Below, piece by piece: positions 34,015-46,400 of a DNA stretch of 64,000 bases. This DNA is from Mesaphorura yosii. Its lineage: Eukaryota > Arthropoda > Collembola > Poduromorpha > Tullbergiidae. Positions within the stretch are counted from its first letter, which is position 1. Each line of letters begins with the position of its first letter. The stretch spans positions 1 to 64,000 of the forward strand of contig WIXG01000299.1 in the NCBI GenBank assembly GCA_009869945.1, in the 5' to 3' direction. The notes under the pieces were generated by a model, which worked only from the letters and a program-made list of their open reading frames with translations, was not told where the DNA came from and did no database searches. Both the position numbers and the translations under genes were made by a program.

Positions 34015-34610
34015 GCCGATGACAATGGTGCTGACGACGACGAGCAGAATACCAGCACCAGCACCCGCTGCTCCTCGGAACTCATTTAAAAGCTGGAGCG
34101 ATACTCGCCGCTTGCATGTGATCGGCTGATCTTGTAGGTGTAGCCCAGCCCAATCGCTGTGGTGTGATTATTACGAACCCAACAGCTAGCTTATCAGCAA
34201 ACACATTGGGCATTCGGGTGATGAGCCGATGTTAATGCTAAATGCTGATGTCGAGATCACTGCAGACTGCGTATTACTAGCAGTAACTCTGTAACTAGTA
34301 TTGAAAACACAAAAAGCACCCAAAGGTATCAGAAATCCGTGTAAATTGAAGGTGAACTCACTGTTTACAGTAGATAAGACGAGTTTGTATTTATTTTAAC
34401 CTCACCACATTTACAAACTTGCAGTTGTGATTTGTAAAGGTAATTTTAAAATTGCCGTCATCACGCATAAATTAACCGTTTAAAAAGCTTGCAGTGCGAA
34501 TGTAGTACAATAAAATCTCATGCTAAATGCTTTGCTTCTCGCTGCGCCTGTACCTGTAAAGCCCGTCTGCTTTTCTGCTTTTTAATCTACTTTCTATTTG
34601 GCAACGAGCA
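34015..34610. other. Spacer with possible extra 5' exon of the PGAP2-like gene
   Basis: Between 34015 and 34156 (minus strand) the PGAP2-like frame is open and encodes a membrane helix, but no upstream ATG exon was found. The remainder is AT-rich, with no gene. Confidence 0.4.
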
Positions 34611-36710
34611 TTAAAGTTTACTGTTCGTCTGCTTCTGCAGCAACCGATCGCTATCGCGATCATCATCCTCGGACTCCGATGTATGTTGTTGCTGTTGTTG
34701 ATATCCATCGAAAACCATTTCGTAGGAGGTTGACCGGCCCGTGCCCGCCACCGAGTCAAGTCCCAGTCCCCCAAACCGCTCCGCGATCTTCCCCATCGCC
34801 TTCACCCACCTCCTCGCCGTCTCCATGTCCGAGGCCACTCTCGTCGCGGCCGCGTGCTCCAGGAGCAGAGTACCAATCGTGATTTCTGCCACGCTGAACG
34901 CCAGCAATCTCGCACGCGCCATCGCCTCGTCAACGCCCAGGCCTGGCAGAAGATTCTGCAGCGCCTCAAGTTCTTTCAGCAGTACATCCACGTCCGAGCT
35001 CAGGTCAGGAGCGATTTTTACGGTGTCGACCAGCCTCCGACTCAGGTTCTCATGCAGAGCGACGAGTGCCTGGCCTTTCGTGGTCGCGATGGCCCGCAGC
35101 ATGTCAAGCGAGAGGACGTTCGTAGTTCCCTCCCAGATCGGAGTTACCTGCGCGTTACGAAGAATGGCGGGCAGTCCCGTGTCTTCGATGTAGCCCTGCC
35201 CCCCAAAGCACTCGAGTCCTTCGGAGGCAACGGCCACGCATTTCTTGGCCGTGTAGAGCTTGGCGACTGGAACGAGACATCGGAGCAGGAGCGCTTCCTG
35301 CTCGGTGTTCGTGTCTGTGCCGGCGCTGCTGCTGCAATGTTCTGTTCGCCCAAGCAGCCGCAGGAGTTCGAAGAGCAGCACCGTTCCGCCTCGGGCCTGG
35401 AGCTCCATCTCGGCCAGAGTGTCCACGTGCAGCGGGAAGTCGCTGATACGCTTTCCGAAGCAGTCTCGTTTAGTTGCGTAGTCTCGAGCAAGGAGCAGGA
35501 CGCGTCGCATGCCTGCCACACTGCCGAGTGTGTTGTGGAGCCTCGTCATGGTCAGCATGTGCGATATGCAAGCGACTCCTCGCCCTATCTCCGACGCGAG
35601 TTCGACCTCCACACCGTCGAGCAGTAGTTCGCCAGTCGGCAGGCTCCGAGTGCCAAGTTTATTCTTTAGCCGCATGACATGGATGTTGTTTAGACTCCCG
35701 TCAGGTTTTCTTGTCCGAAGGTAGAACATTGAAAGGCCGGAAGTTCCCTGCAACGAAGTAAAATTGGGAAAATGCCAGTAACTATCTTGATCATTGATTT
35801 TATCACTTTATACACCAGACTGTTAATTACCTCTTTTACATTTCCGTCCGAATCCTGAATCCGTGCGAGTGTGAAGGCGACGTCTGCGTCAGTCGCTGAC
35901 GAGAACCATTTGTAGCCGTACAACAAGTATTTTCCGGTGCCCGCGGCGGCTCCTGGCATGGGCACGGCCACCGTCTCCGTGCCCCTCGCGACGTCTGACC
36001 CGCCCCTCCGCTCAGTCATCCACTGCCCCGACGTCCAAAATGTGACGGGATCACTCGATGTCAATCTGCGGTGCGCCTCGTCAAATTGCCTGAGCTTAAG
36101 GGCCTGAATTGTTTTGGCGGCTCCGTCGGTCATTGCGAGTGGGCAACTGTACAACCCCGACGAAGGGTGAAAGACGAAGCACTTGGCAAACTGGTAAATG
36201 CGGCCCAGCTCCCCGTACTTGGAGTCGTAGCCACTGGAGATGATGCCCTCTTCAGCGGAGATTGTCTTCATGCGCTTCCACGCGGAGCAAGTTACTAAAT
36301 CGTAAAAATCATACGGTTTCGGACGTGTAAAACACTGCTAGAACGCTAGAAGAGCTCATAATGACCGTGTTTGCTTACCAACTTCGTCCACTCTTTTCCC
36401 CCAGCTATCGAATTGGTTCAAGTATGGTGGATTCTGTTCGCATTCCAGACCAAGCGGGTCAACTTCCGTCTGAACTCGATTCCCAAGTCGTTCGAGGTCT
36501 GCATGGATTTCCTGGAATATCTGGAACCCAATTCTCAATCAGTTTCAGAGTCAGAGTAGTAAAGATCAGCTAGATTTAACTGACTTGTGGAGGAAGCAAC
36601 CTTTGCAGCACGCGCTGAAGGAATCCATCGCCAAGGTACACGTTTCCGAGCACGGGTCTTGGTTGGAAGAAGGCTCCGATTCTGGAGTGCTGGAAGATGG
36701 GTTTCTTCAT
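34611..36710 (-). CDS. AidB-like acyl-CoA dehydrogenase
   Basis: Exons 36585-36710, 36379-36520, 35831-36294 and 34611-35747 encode 622 aa. The N-terminus (GNVYLGDGFLQRVLQRLLPP, then DLERLGNRVQTEVDPLG and NPPYLNQFDSWGKRVDEV) is typical of the AidB/ACDH-11 branch of flavin acyl-CoA dehydrogenases rather than the short mitochondrial enzymes. The middle domain has SSGLYSCPLAMTDGAA, WMTERRGGSDVARGTET (the ACAD signature) and GYKWFSSATDAD. The C-terminal domain has YATKRDCFGKRISDFPLHVD, ECFGGQGYIEDTGLP and TPIWEGTTNVLSLDMLR, the second ACAD signature. These bind FAD and long-chain acyl substrates. The C-terminus ends in a poly-Gln/acidic tail. Members of this branch tune fatty-acid metabolism (C. 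elegans ACDH-11) or bind DNA (bacterial AidB); the substrate here is not deducible. Confidence 0.92.
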
Positions 36711-37393
36711 TTTTTCTCCCAATCGTCGGTGCCCACTGCTCACAGGATTTGTAAATTAGTTGCAATCGCACTGTCCTGAGTACTCAGATTCAGAATTGCC
36801 TCCGTTTAAACAGTTAAATCTTAAAAGTGAAAGGCTGAACAGACTTTGTTATTTAGTTACACTGCTCTGTGTGGGTATGAAAAGTATGAATATGAATTGA
36901 CGACTGATTGAGTTGAGACTTTGTGCGCACGAGTTCCTTATCTTCAAACTGTTATTTAATCAGGTCATTCGCTCAGTTGACAGTTCAAAGATCGTTCGTT
37001 CGTCGTACGAGAACAAATCATGTTCATCCTTTAATCACTTTCCTCACCCTTTTATGATTAAAAAAGAAGAGAATGTGAATAGGCAAAATTAAGTTAGTTG
37101 CAGTAATTTGGCAACTTTAGGGTAGAAATTAAGACAACGGACAATTGCAATTATGGCCATGGTCCAGAATACGCTTGCTTTGTCCAGACATAACGGATTT
37201 TCAACTGTTAACAGTTAGGGCCATCTTAAAATAGATGAACAAGAGCCGTTACTGTCTAATAACAATGAGAAAAAATAAGACATTCAGTGGTACTCATCAG
37301 AACGAGAAGCCAGTGCGACAACACAGAGAGAATTCCACACCGAAACCAACAAAGAGACCGAGCTGCTTAGTTTTTGGTTCCAGAAAGTCAGTC
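36711..37393. other. Divergent promoter region, no gene
   Basis: Spacer between the minus-strand acyl-CoA dehydrogenase and the plus-strand carboxypeptidase. A frame at 37235-37393 is continuous with the carboxypeptidase, but the signal peptide shows that the start lies at 37394. Confidence 0.55.
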
Positions 37394-38972
37394 ATGAAGG
37401 TCCACATTTCATTCTTCTTCCTGATTGTGGCGCTTGCCATTGTCACGCAGCGCTCGGAAGCTCTTGACATTGGCGTCCGACACTTTGACGGCTTCCAAGT
37501 CCTGCGAGCAGGGCCAATCAACACTGCCGCCCAGCATGAGCTCCTCAAATCCCTCGTCCTGACCGGCGACTACGACTTTTGGCTCTCCCCAGCGCTCGGT
37601 GGGCATGCGGACATCATGGCTGCGACCGAGCAGTTGCCGGAGCTCACCGAGCAACTTCGCTCCGTCGGCCTCGGTTTCCAGCTGAAAATCCCCGACGTGG
37701 AGCGGCTCGTCAGCGAAGAGCGGACCAACAACGAGCGGGCGGTGCGTGCGACTGGTGGCCGAATGGCTTGGAACGCCTACCAGCGTTGGACCGTCATCGA
37801 ACCGTGGCTGCAGTCCTTCGCGGCCGAATACCCTGAAATCACGACCACAAGCGTTATCGGCAAAACTTACGAAGGCCGGAATATTTATATGGTAAAAGTC
37901 AGCACAGGTCAACTGGACGCAAAGGGCAGCCCGAAGAAGGCGATTCTGATCGACGCGAATATCCACGCACGGGAATGGATCGCTGGTGCGACGGGCTCCT
38001 GGATTCTCAACGAGCTGGTGACCAATTCAGCAAAGTACTCCGATATCCTGGACGAGGTGGACTTTTACGTGATTCCGTACCTCAACATCGACGGTTACGA
38101 GTACACGCACACCGTCAACCGAATGTGGAGAAAGACGAGGAAGCCAAACTTGGGATTCAGCTCGACCGCGTGCGCAGGCGCGGACCCAAACAGGAATTTC
38201 GGGTTCCATTTCGGAGGGGAGATGACGAGCGCTGATCCGTGCACAGAAATCTACCGTAAGTAGGCTGCGTTTGACTGTACATACGGTGGTACGGCAAGAT
38301 TTTGGTGAATGGCGGCACTGGTTTTTGAATTTTGCTGGTTTCGCTTCTATTTTAGATGGCGGCTCCGCCTTTTCGCAGCCCGAGACGGCCGCGCTCCGGG
38401 ACACTCTCGCGAACCTTCAGAAAGAGACCACCGTCGCTGCCTACATCACACTACACTCTTATGGCCAGCTATGGCTTCTTTCGTGGGGCTACACGCAAGG
38501 CGTCTATCCGGAGGACTACGACGAGCTGGTAAGTCTGTGCTGTGCGCCCGGAAGGGTCGACTGCCCGACTAGCCAGCCATGGCTACAGACTAAAATTAAA
38601 TAATCTTTGGTTCTCGTGCCCATATTTTAGCTCGCATGGGGAAAATCCAGTGTCGCACAGATCAAACAGGTCGACGGACGCTCGTACACTACCGGACAAG
38701 GCGCTGATTTGCTATACGGAGTCGGCGGAGCGAGTGACGACTATGCGAAGAGTCAGGGAGTCAAGTTTTCGACGACGGCTGAGCTCCGCGACACGAACAC
38801 GTACGGATTCCTGCTCCCATCGAGCCAAATCGAAGCGACGGCCAAAGGTAAGCTGCTCAGACCAAAATAGAACCGATTATCCAGGAAATCTGGGATTTTT
38901 ATTCTTTTGTGAATTACAGAGACATTTGCTGGAGTGCTGAACACTGCGAGACACGTGATGGCTTTGCCATAA
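37394..38972 (+). CDS. Secreted zinc carboxypeptidase, M14A family
   Basis: Exons 37394-38255, 38356-38528, 38631-38847 and 38920-38972 encode 434 aa. The chosen ATG starts a signal peptide (MKVHISFFFLIVALAIVTQ); in-frame codons further upstream lack this property. An activation pro-segment (about residues 25-115) is followed by the catalytic domain. Zinc ligands are visible: His and Glu of NIHAREWIAG, and His of TLHSYGQLWLL. The substrate-clamping ADPNRNFGFHF carries the Asn-Arg pair, and the general-base Glu lies in TTAELRDTNTYGFLLP. The enzyme should release C-terminal residues from peptides in the gut or extracellular space after removal of the pro-segment. AATAAA lies at 39025-39030. The gene is convergent with 39054-39356. 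Confidence 0.93.
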
Positions 38973-39053
38973 ACAAGCCAAAAGCCAAAGGCGGTTATGA
39001 CACCACGGCCTAAGTGCTTTACTTGAATAAAGACCGCATTTATTTTCAAACAA

Positions 39054-39356
39054 TTAAAAAATGTACTGATTAGTACATTCAGCAGCTCGTTTCTTTTCCG
39101 GTTCTTGTCCGGGCCCACGCCGAATGAGTTGGTACAGGCTCTTGGCGGTCACAATCACGATAATCACCAGCAGCGCGATGAGAACGATGAACTTGGCTTC
39201 CTCCAGCATGTTGGCGGCAGCGACGGCCGTGCTGCCCCCGGTGCCGCCACCGCCACTGATGGAGAGATCAACTGAAGGCGATTGAGCCTGGCCCTGACGT
39301 TGGTTTCCAAACAGTGAATTCGAGTACGTAGTGCCTATTTCTCGATCTCCGTCCAT
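39054..39356 (-). CDS. Small single-pass membrane protein, 100 aa
   Basis: One exon from MDGDREIGTTY (ATG at 39354-39356) to a TAA at 39054. The first 50 residues are polar and Gly-rich (SISGGGGTGGSTAVAA). A single strongly hydrophobic helix follows (FIVLIALLVIIVIVTAKSLY), and then a basic tail (IRRGPGQEPEKKRAAE). No family is recognised; topology would place the basic tail in the cytosol. Another in-frame ATG lies seven codons upstream. A minus-strand AATAAA at about 39038-39043 lies close to the plus-strand AATAAA of the carboxypeptidase, so the two 3' UTRs overlap tail to tail. Confidence 0.55.
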   Translation of the reverse strand: MDGDREIGTTYSNSLFGNQRQGQAQSPSVDLSISGGGGTGGSTAVAAANMLEEAKFIVLIALLVIIVIVTAKSLYQLIRRGPGQEPEKKRAAECTNQYIF

Positions 39357-41544
39357 TTTCGATTCTGAAAGCCACAAAACTTGCTACTTGCTACTGCTGA
39401 TTGATTGGTGCTGATGGTTGATCTTGATTCTTGATCTTCCTGACTCTTGAACGTGCAGCAGAAGAATGACAGCTGCATTTGCACTGAGCGTGCACGCTTG
39501 CACCGCAGAATACAAAAATTTGGGTCAATGTTGGACCACACGGCGCCTGGCGCCTGGCCACATGCCGATAACGTAAACAATAGCATTGCAACGGTTTTAT
39601 TACTTACGGGAAAACAGAAGCGCTTGTCGACTAATCTGAGATTTTTATTTCTATTGTTTTGCGAAACTGCGTCGAATCGAACGGCGAACGGAACGCAGAT
39701 CACATTTCTCCTCTTCTTTGCTCATGAAACTCGTAAATCTCGTAAATCGAAAATCGAAGGAAATCACAGAGCAAACGCGATTCGCGAAATAATTACGGAG
39801 TGAAGGTCCGGAAGTAAAGCCAAGATTTGACAGCACAGCTGCACTGAGCCGAGGCGTCGAGTACGGAAACTTTCCTTTCTGAATTACATAACATTAAGAT
39901 AAGATTGAGATTTAAGATAAATCACGAGATTCGAGATTCCGCTTGCGAGTTGCGAATTTCCGTTTCTGTGCAAAAATCATAACCACATCGCATCACTCAT
40001 TCTCTCACGCACAAATGTACGTCAAGTCAAGTTGCGTTTACGTTACGTTACGTTACCTTACATTACATAATTATTGTCATTTCTAATTTTTTGCTTTTAT
40101 TTCTGCAAATTGCAAAAAGCCACACTTCTCGACGTCGACGTCGTTTCGTGTTCTGTCTTCATTCACTGATCATTGTTATCTGTCTTCGCTTATTCGCCTT
40201 CGCACATCGTTTGTCAAGATCTCCCATGCATTTTGCATTAAACATCTTGTTGGAATGCTGATGACGAAGATTCAATTAAGTAAGCCGTAACCGTAAGTTA
40301 ACTTTCTCTCTGCTCGCCAATGCTGACGCCAACTAACTAATGGTTTACCTTCACGCCTTAACGCAGACTCATCTCGAGACAAGAACAAGATTGCAAAATG
40401 CCAACTACAAATGAAATGAACTAAACTAAGATGAAGATGAATGAATAATGCGAAAGAAGATGAACTGCACCAAATCTTAAATCAGTGAGTGACTAAAACA
40501 ATGTAGCAATTATTAATCCTTCAAGATCTTCCGCAACCGCAACGCAACCATCACAATCGAACTTTGTTAAGGACGCCACGCCACACCGCAAAAACACAAC
40601 AGACAAGATTTTAAAGCAAAATGAGGAAATCTACCACGAAATTATGCAAGTGCACAGCACAATTCGCAAAAATCGAAGAATTCTGTCAGAACTATGCAAA
40701 TCATCGAAAATTAATCAGAATCGTGCTGAATTTACGTGCATTTATGATTGATTACGAATTAATTAACCACGCTCGTGTGAAATCGAAACCCTTGACCTGA
40801 CCTGGTGCCTTCTTCACGTCGCGCTCGACTGTTTTCATCGCTCATGCCATCGCCCACTTTACAGTTTGATTGATGAATGGACTTCCGCCTTGGGGCTCGC
40901 GCCGCGCTCAGCCTAAGCAGCGCCGCAACATTATTGTGAGTGAATTTTGCAACGCTTTTTCTTGACCTGAGCTCTCGTCCCGTCTTTGTCTTATTTCTTG
41001 CTGTTCTTGCCCATTTTCTTATGTAATTGAGCCTCATTCTCATAACTACAGCTTAGAAATGCCTCATTTACCTGCAACTGCAACAATCATGGCATGGGAA
41101 TTGCAACAATGTGCTCAGGCTCAAGCTTGCAGGCAAAGTAATGTGGACATCTCACGAACACGAAATCGCCATAAAATGAAAACGATCGGCCGACAGCGAG
41201 CCTGGCTGCTTGGCTTGGGCTTGGAGTAACATCTTCCTGTTTCAATTCAACCCAAAGTGCAACTGCAACTGCGGCACGGTACAACAATGCAAGGCTTTCA
41301 GTTTCATTGTTGTTACACAATGTTCGAGTGGCCCACAGCGTAAGAGGAACTAAGCAATAATCATTACTCACTTTCTTACGCCTGAGCGTTCTTTGACTGA
41401 CTGACTGAGTGGGTGCATCAATTTGATTGTCAGATCATCTTCGAGCCTTTGTTTTCATTCACACGCCAGCCGGAGCTTAAATTCAGTCAAGATTAACGCT
41501 TCATCCAGTAAACAACTCAATTTCCTCAGGAATTGGACAGCACG
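39357..41544. other. Intergenic, no gene recognised
   Basis: About 2.2 kb. A short ttacg-type tandem run lies at about 40036-40060 and a cgacgtcgacgtcg palindrome at about 40130. Open frames up to 118 codons lack support. The promoter of the glycine-rich gene lies at the right end. Confidence 0.5.
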
Positions 41545-43000
41545 ATGAGATTTGTTCTGGTAAGATCCAATTCAAACATCTTTGACCATTATCACCATGG
41601 CCTGTGCCTGCCTTATTTGCGACTTCGACTCCGTATTTTCTTCGTTTCAGTACTTCCTCGCTTTCGCAGTCACCTCACAGCTTCACTTCACGCTGGTCAC
41701 TGCTGGAGGGAAGCAGCAGCAGATTCGGTGGAGCAAGTGGATGAAGAATAAAAAGGGAGGATGGAGTCGATGGAGTGACTGGATTGAAGGAAAGCCTCCG
41801 AAGGGTTGGTACAACGCCAATTCTGGTGGCGGCGGTGGCGGCGGTGGCGGAGGTGCAGGCGGTTGGGGTAGCGGTGGGAAAGGTGAATCTGGCGGCTGGG
41901 AAGACGGTGGCTCTTCTGGCGGTGGCGGCGGCGGATGGTCACAAGGAGGAGGCGGCGGCGGAGGACAAGGAGGCTACGGTGGCGGATCGGGATGGGGCAA
42001 CGAGGGAAACAATGAAGTGGGAGGCTGGGAGCAAGGCGGTGGCGGTGGTGCTGGCGGAGGAGGAGAAGGATGGGACCAAGGAGGCATCGATAACAGTGGT
42101 GGCTGGGAGCAGAAAGGAGGAGGTGGCAATTCAGGCGGAGGCGGTGGTTGGGGTTCCGACAACTCCGGAGGTTACGGCGGTGGCAGCGGAAGCGACGAAG
42201 GCTCGTCAGGCTGGGGTCAGGACAATTCGGCTGGTGGATTGGGACAGGGCATTTCCGAAGGTGGATACGGCGGCGGCGGCGGCTCTGGGTCGGGTTGGGG
42301 ACAAGAAAACTCCGGCGACGGTGGATGGGAACAAAAAGGCGGTGGTGGCAATTCCGGTGCGGGAGGATACGGAGGAGGTGGCAGCGGCGGATGGGACTCG
42401 GGCAGCTCTGCCGGCGGCAACGGTGGCGGATACAGTGGCGGTGGTGGTTCGAGCTCTAGCGGGTGGGAGCAGCAAGGAAAGGGAGGTGGAGGAGGCTCAG
42501 GCTGGGGTCAAGAAAGTTCCGGAGGATATGGTGGTGGAAGTTCCGGAGGCTACGGTGGTGGCGGAGGTGGATCCGGCTGGGGTCAAGAAAGTTCCGGAGG
42601 ACACGTTGGCGGAAGTTCTGGAGGCTACGGTGGTGGCGGAGGTGGATCCGGCTGGGGTCAAGAACAGTCTGGTGGATGGGAGCAGCAGGGCAAAGGCAGT
42701 TCTGGTTCTGGAGGGTATAGCGGCGGATCAGGCAGCTCCAGTGGCTGGCAGGCACCCACGCAAGCTGGTGCAGGAGGCTGGGAAACAGGCAAATCAGGAG
42801 GCGGTGGCGGATATTCATCAGGAGGTGGGGGTGGAGGCTACGACAGCAAAGGTGCAGGTGCAAGTGGATCGTCATCTGCATGGAAGCCGATCACCGGCGG
42901 ATCCAGCCACAGCCAGGCTCAAGGTTGGGGCTCCCAGCAGCAACCCGAGTCAGGCTATGGGGCCCCGAAGACAACTGCGAGCTCAGGCGGCTATGCATAG
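41545..43000 (+). CDS. Secreted glycine-rich repeat protein
   Basis: A 15-nt first exon (41545-41559, MRFVL) and a second exon (41651-43000) encode 454 aa. Joining them builds a signal peptide, MRFVLYFLAFAVTSQLHFTL, which is strong support for the tiny first exon. A short basic, Trp-rich segment follows (IRWSKWMKNKKGGWSRW). The rest is about half glycine, in irregular repeats of GGGGGWG, SGWGQESSGGYGGG, GGWEQKGGGG and similar, with regular Trp, Tyr, Gln and Ser. Such low-complexity extracellular proteins form cuticle, silk, glue or mucus layers. Which applies cannot be told. The long alternative frames over this exon on both strands are composition artefacts. Confidence 0.8.
42497..42646 (+). 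repeat. Two-copy 75-bp in-frame tandem repeat
   Basis: Units 42497-42571 and 42572-42646 are near identical, and a partial third unit begins at 42647. Each encodes 25 residues (SGWGQESSGGYGGGSSGGYG followed by GGGGG). The unit length is a multiple of three, so copy number can change without breaking the frame. Confidence 0.8.
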
Positions 43001-43456
43001 TACAGCCGAAGATCTCAGAATACCTGATCAAATCAGAAGAAATTGTTGATTGCGAAATGCAACGTTGATTTAATTTGTTTTGAATTTGTGACGCGACACG
43101 TGATGAAACTGCACATGAAATGACCCATTAAAATGTGAGTTTCCGTTTTCCATTGATTTCTTTCATTATAAGTGTGGTTGCTCGAATCGAATTCGAATTC
43201 CCCGTCGTCGCCATCGCCGTCGTACAACAAAGACGAAAGGATTCAGGAAAGCCGGCAAACTCACAATTCAATATTCAAGCAAGCGCCAGGCGGTGCGATA
43301 TTTGATCGGTTGTTTTTCTTGCGTTGTTGCTTTCGGTTATCGGTTAGCAATGTCAATTACTAGTTTTAGTGAGTTTCTAAGATTAATTATTGAGTTTGCA
43401 GTCACAAATTAGTTCTTCGACACCGCAATACTGTGGAGTAGAAATTCACTGTAAAA
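43001..43456. other. Spacer, no gene
   Basis: 3' UTR of the glycine-rich gene and promoter of ANAPC5. No further gene is seen. Confidence 0.6.
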
Positions 43457-46400
43457 ATGGAGGCGCCCTGCTTGGCTCACGTAAGTATAGTTCGAACTTG
43501 AACTTCAGCTTGGGGCTTGATTAAGCGATTAGCACACTCAAGTTACCAGTAATTCGGTCTGGTCTTAGAAATTTGAGCGGCTGCAAACCACATCGGATGG
43601 CCCACGTCCAGAAATCCGTCCAAATCTCCTCCGTGAGGGTGAAGTGAGCCCTTTCAAGATCTGCGTCACGATTCTGCTCCGAGAGCACTACAGTCTCCAG
43701 CAAACCATTCAACGCCCCCCTGAACAACGAATTGCCGCCCTTCGCTGCCTGCATGACCTCGTCTCCATACCCGATCTCACATTTCGACAGTTTAAGCAGA
43801 CGATGCGTGACCCTGGGCATTGCCTCCGTACCGAAGTAGTCCAAAGCGTGCTGTGCATTCTTCAGGAGCTAGATCGGAATAATATCGGATTCCTCCACGA
43901 TTTCGCAAACACCATGATCGAGATTAGCGAGTCTTCGTCGTCTGTAACAATCCTGAAGAAGAAAATCGGGAAGAACGGAGTCTTTGGTCGATTCGTGCGG
44001 GTAGTCCTGATGAGCATCCGTAAAATGAGCTACGCCCAGATAACGCATACGTATCGCGAGCTTTGTTTGTACGTCGGGCTTGTGTACAAGGTAGAGGAGA
44101 ACGATAACGAGAAGGCACCAGCAACAGCCGTAGTTGTTGATGCCGATATGAAGCCCGCGCCCGCACTGTCACTGGCGATCGCGACGAAGGAAGTGGTCAC
44201 AATGGAGCAAGACGGTGAACCGACGACGATCATGGAGACGGAGAGCGTGGACGACGAGTGTGCGATGCTGGAGCAGACGCTGAGTGATACGCAAATCAGT
44301 GACGAAGACGACGAAGAAACAGAAGTCAGTGAAAGCGAAAGTGGGAGCGGTTCGGACATGTCCGTCTCGCAATTGGAAACTCCTCCTCCGTCAAAACTCG
44401 TCTTTCCCTCCGCCAGCACCAGTTCGGTCGGCTTGGGCGCAGAAGTCGAAGTCAAAACGATTCTCTCCACGCCCGCATCCATCACGAAGCCGATTGGGTT
44501 CATCTTCGATCGAATGGAGAAAATGGTGCCTTACGACTCGTCGCTCACGTTTAACGTTCAGACTCTGGCTGCGCCAACCCCGAACAAGGAGACGACACCC
44601 AAGCACGGGCTGGATGCCTTCGAGGAAATGCGCAGAGCCCGTATCGAAAGGAGTGTGGCAGGATTGGGCGCGACGCTGAACTCGAATTTTGCGCAGCGGC
44701 TGGAAAGACTGAAGAACAGACCGCAGATTGAGGACGGGGACGGGGAGGACAGACTCCAACATCAGCGTAGCATTTACAACGATTCGACGGCCATGGACGT
44801 TGACGTTGATCAGCCGCCCGGGCCTGCGTCAGGTGACGGTGACCGCGGCGGTGGCGGTGAGCAGCGCAATGGCAAAGGCGATGGCATCAGGCTCAGGAAG
44901 ACGAAGAGCGCTGTGAGCACGAACCCAAAATGGTGGAGCCGAAAACTGGTCGAATCCACAATTAAAATGGTGACTCGCGACTTGGAATACGGCCTGGAAC
45001 AAAGAAAGTACTCGGCAAGAGAAGTGTCGACATTTGTGGAGCACGCGAGGACGAATCCGAGCGCCAAAGTCCTGCTTCCACAATTGGTAAGCGAAAAAAA
45101 CGTTCTAACCCTTGTGGGTTCTAAATTCAGCTGTGAGCTGAAGGTAATTTGCTTTCTTATGCCTCGTACAGCATTTTATGGATTACATGAGCAGCTTGGA
45201 GCTGAAGGACGTCAGTCGAGCCCACGAAGCCCTCCGTACGTCGTTCGACCTCCGCATCAAGCCCACGACTTCGGAGCTCAGCAAAGCGATTCCTTACGCG
45301 TCTTACAACTTCGCGATGCTGTACGACCGCCTGGGATACAAGAAAGACGCGAAAATGTTCCTGGAAGAGGCATTTCAGTCGGGGCACAGTTCGGCGGACG
45401 AAACGTGTCTTGAGTACTGTCATAATCTTTGGTCGCAATTCGAAGGCGTCGGGTACAAGGATACTTTCCGCGCGGGCACGGGCACACGTGCGGGCGGAGG
45501 CACGTCAGCGGGAAAAGAGTCGGGCAAGGGAATTGCCAATCTTCAGACGGTTCGTGCTGTAGCAAATGTGTTGGAGAGACTCAGAAACGGAGGAAGCACG
45601 CAGCTGGAACTTCTGACTGTAAAGTTCATAAAGGATCAAATTCCTACATGCCACCTGCCTTCTATACTCGTTTGTTAATTATTGCATATTGCTGTTGCTG
45701 AATTCCCAGGATCTTTACAAATGCGTGCCGACTGCGCCGGGCGGAGCGATCGTCGACGCTGCGGAGATGATGAACGGAGAGGCACTGCAGATGGAGGCTC
45801 TCATTTCGATTTACATGACGTTCGGCTGGTATCACGTAAGTTTTGCATTATGCTCTAAGGATAGCCGCCTTTTAGGCTTCTTACCCGATTTACCCGGCAA
45901 TTTTTGACTCCAGTGGGCTCGAAGGGTCTGCAATTCCGTGCTGGAGCTCTCTGAAGACTTTGGATGGCCCGCGAGCACTTTCTGCTCCGCCCTCTGCGCA
46001 CTGGGGCGCATCTGCCTGGTCGAGGGTCACATTGTGGAAGGTCGGAGGCTTTTTAAACACGGCGCAGGTGTGTTTGGTCCTCAGACGAACCCCGTCGGAG
46101 AGGCATTCAACAAGGAACACGCTCTCTTCCGGGCAGTCCACGCGTATTTAGCCGGCGAACCCCTGGAAGACGATTTGCTGGCCATCCTCGCCGCGTTTGA
46201 CCCTGTCGAGTCTTTGTATTGGCTGGGGTACACGAAAATGCTGCAGTGTGACTTTGACGGAGCGCTGGCGACACTCCGCGAACTCTCACGCACGCTGGAC
46301 GCCGCCAAAATCCCCGTCGTCGACCTCAAAATCCGATGCCTGCTCCTTCAGGGAGAAATCTACTGCCTGATCGGCGCTCCGATGACGGCGATGCCTTTCC

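Noticed and set aside
34854-35627. A 257-codon plus-strand frame antisense to the acyl-CoA dehydrogenase
   Set aside because: The minus strand carries full ACAD signatures; the plus frame is a shadow.
39447-39803. 118-codon plus-strand frame
   Set aside because: No recognisable domain, no start context and composition like surrounding noncoding DNA.
41775-43049. A 424-codon frame in a second reading frame of the glycine-rich gene
   Set aside because: It is created by the GGN-rich repeats; it has no signal peptide or splice logic and an Ala/Val/Glu composition typical of a shifted glycine-rich frame.
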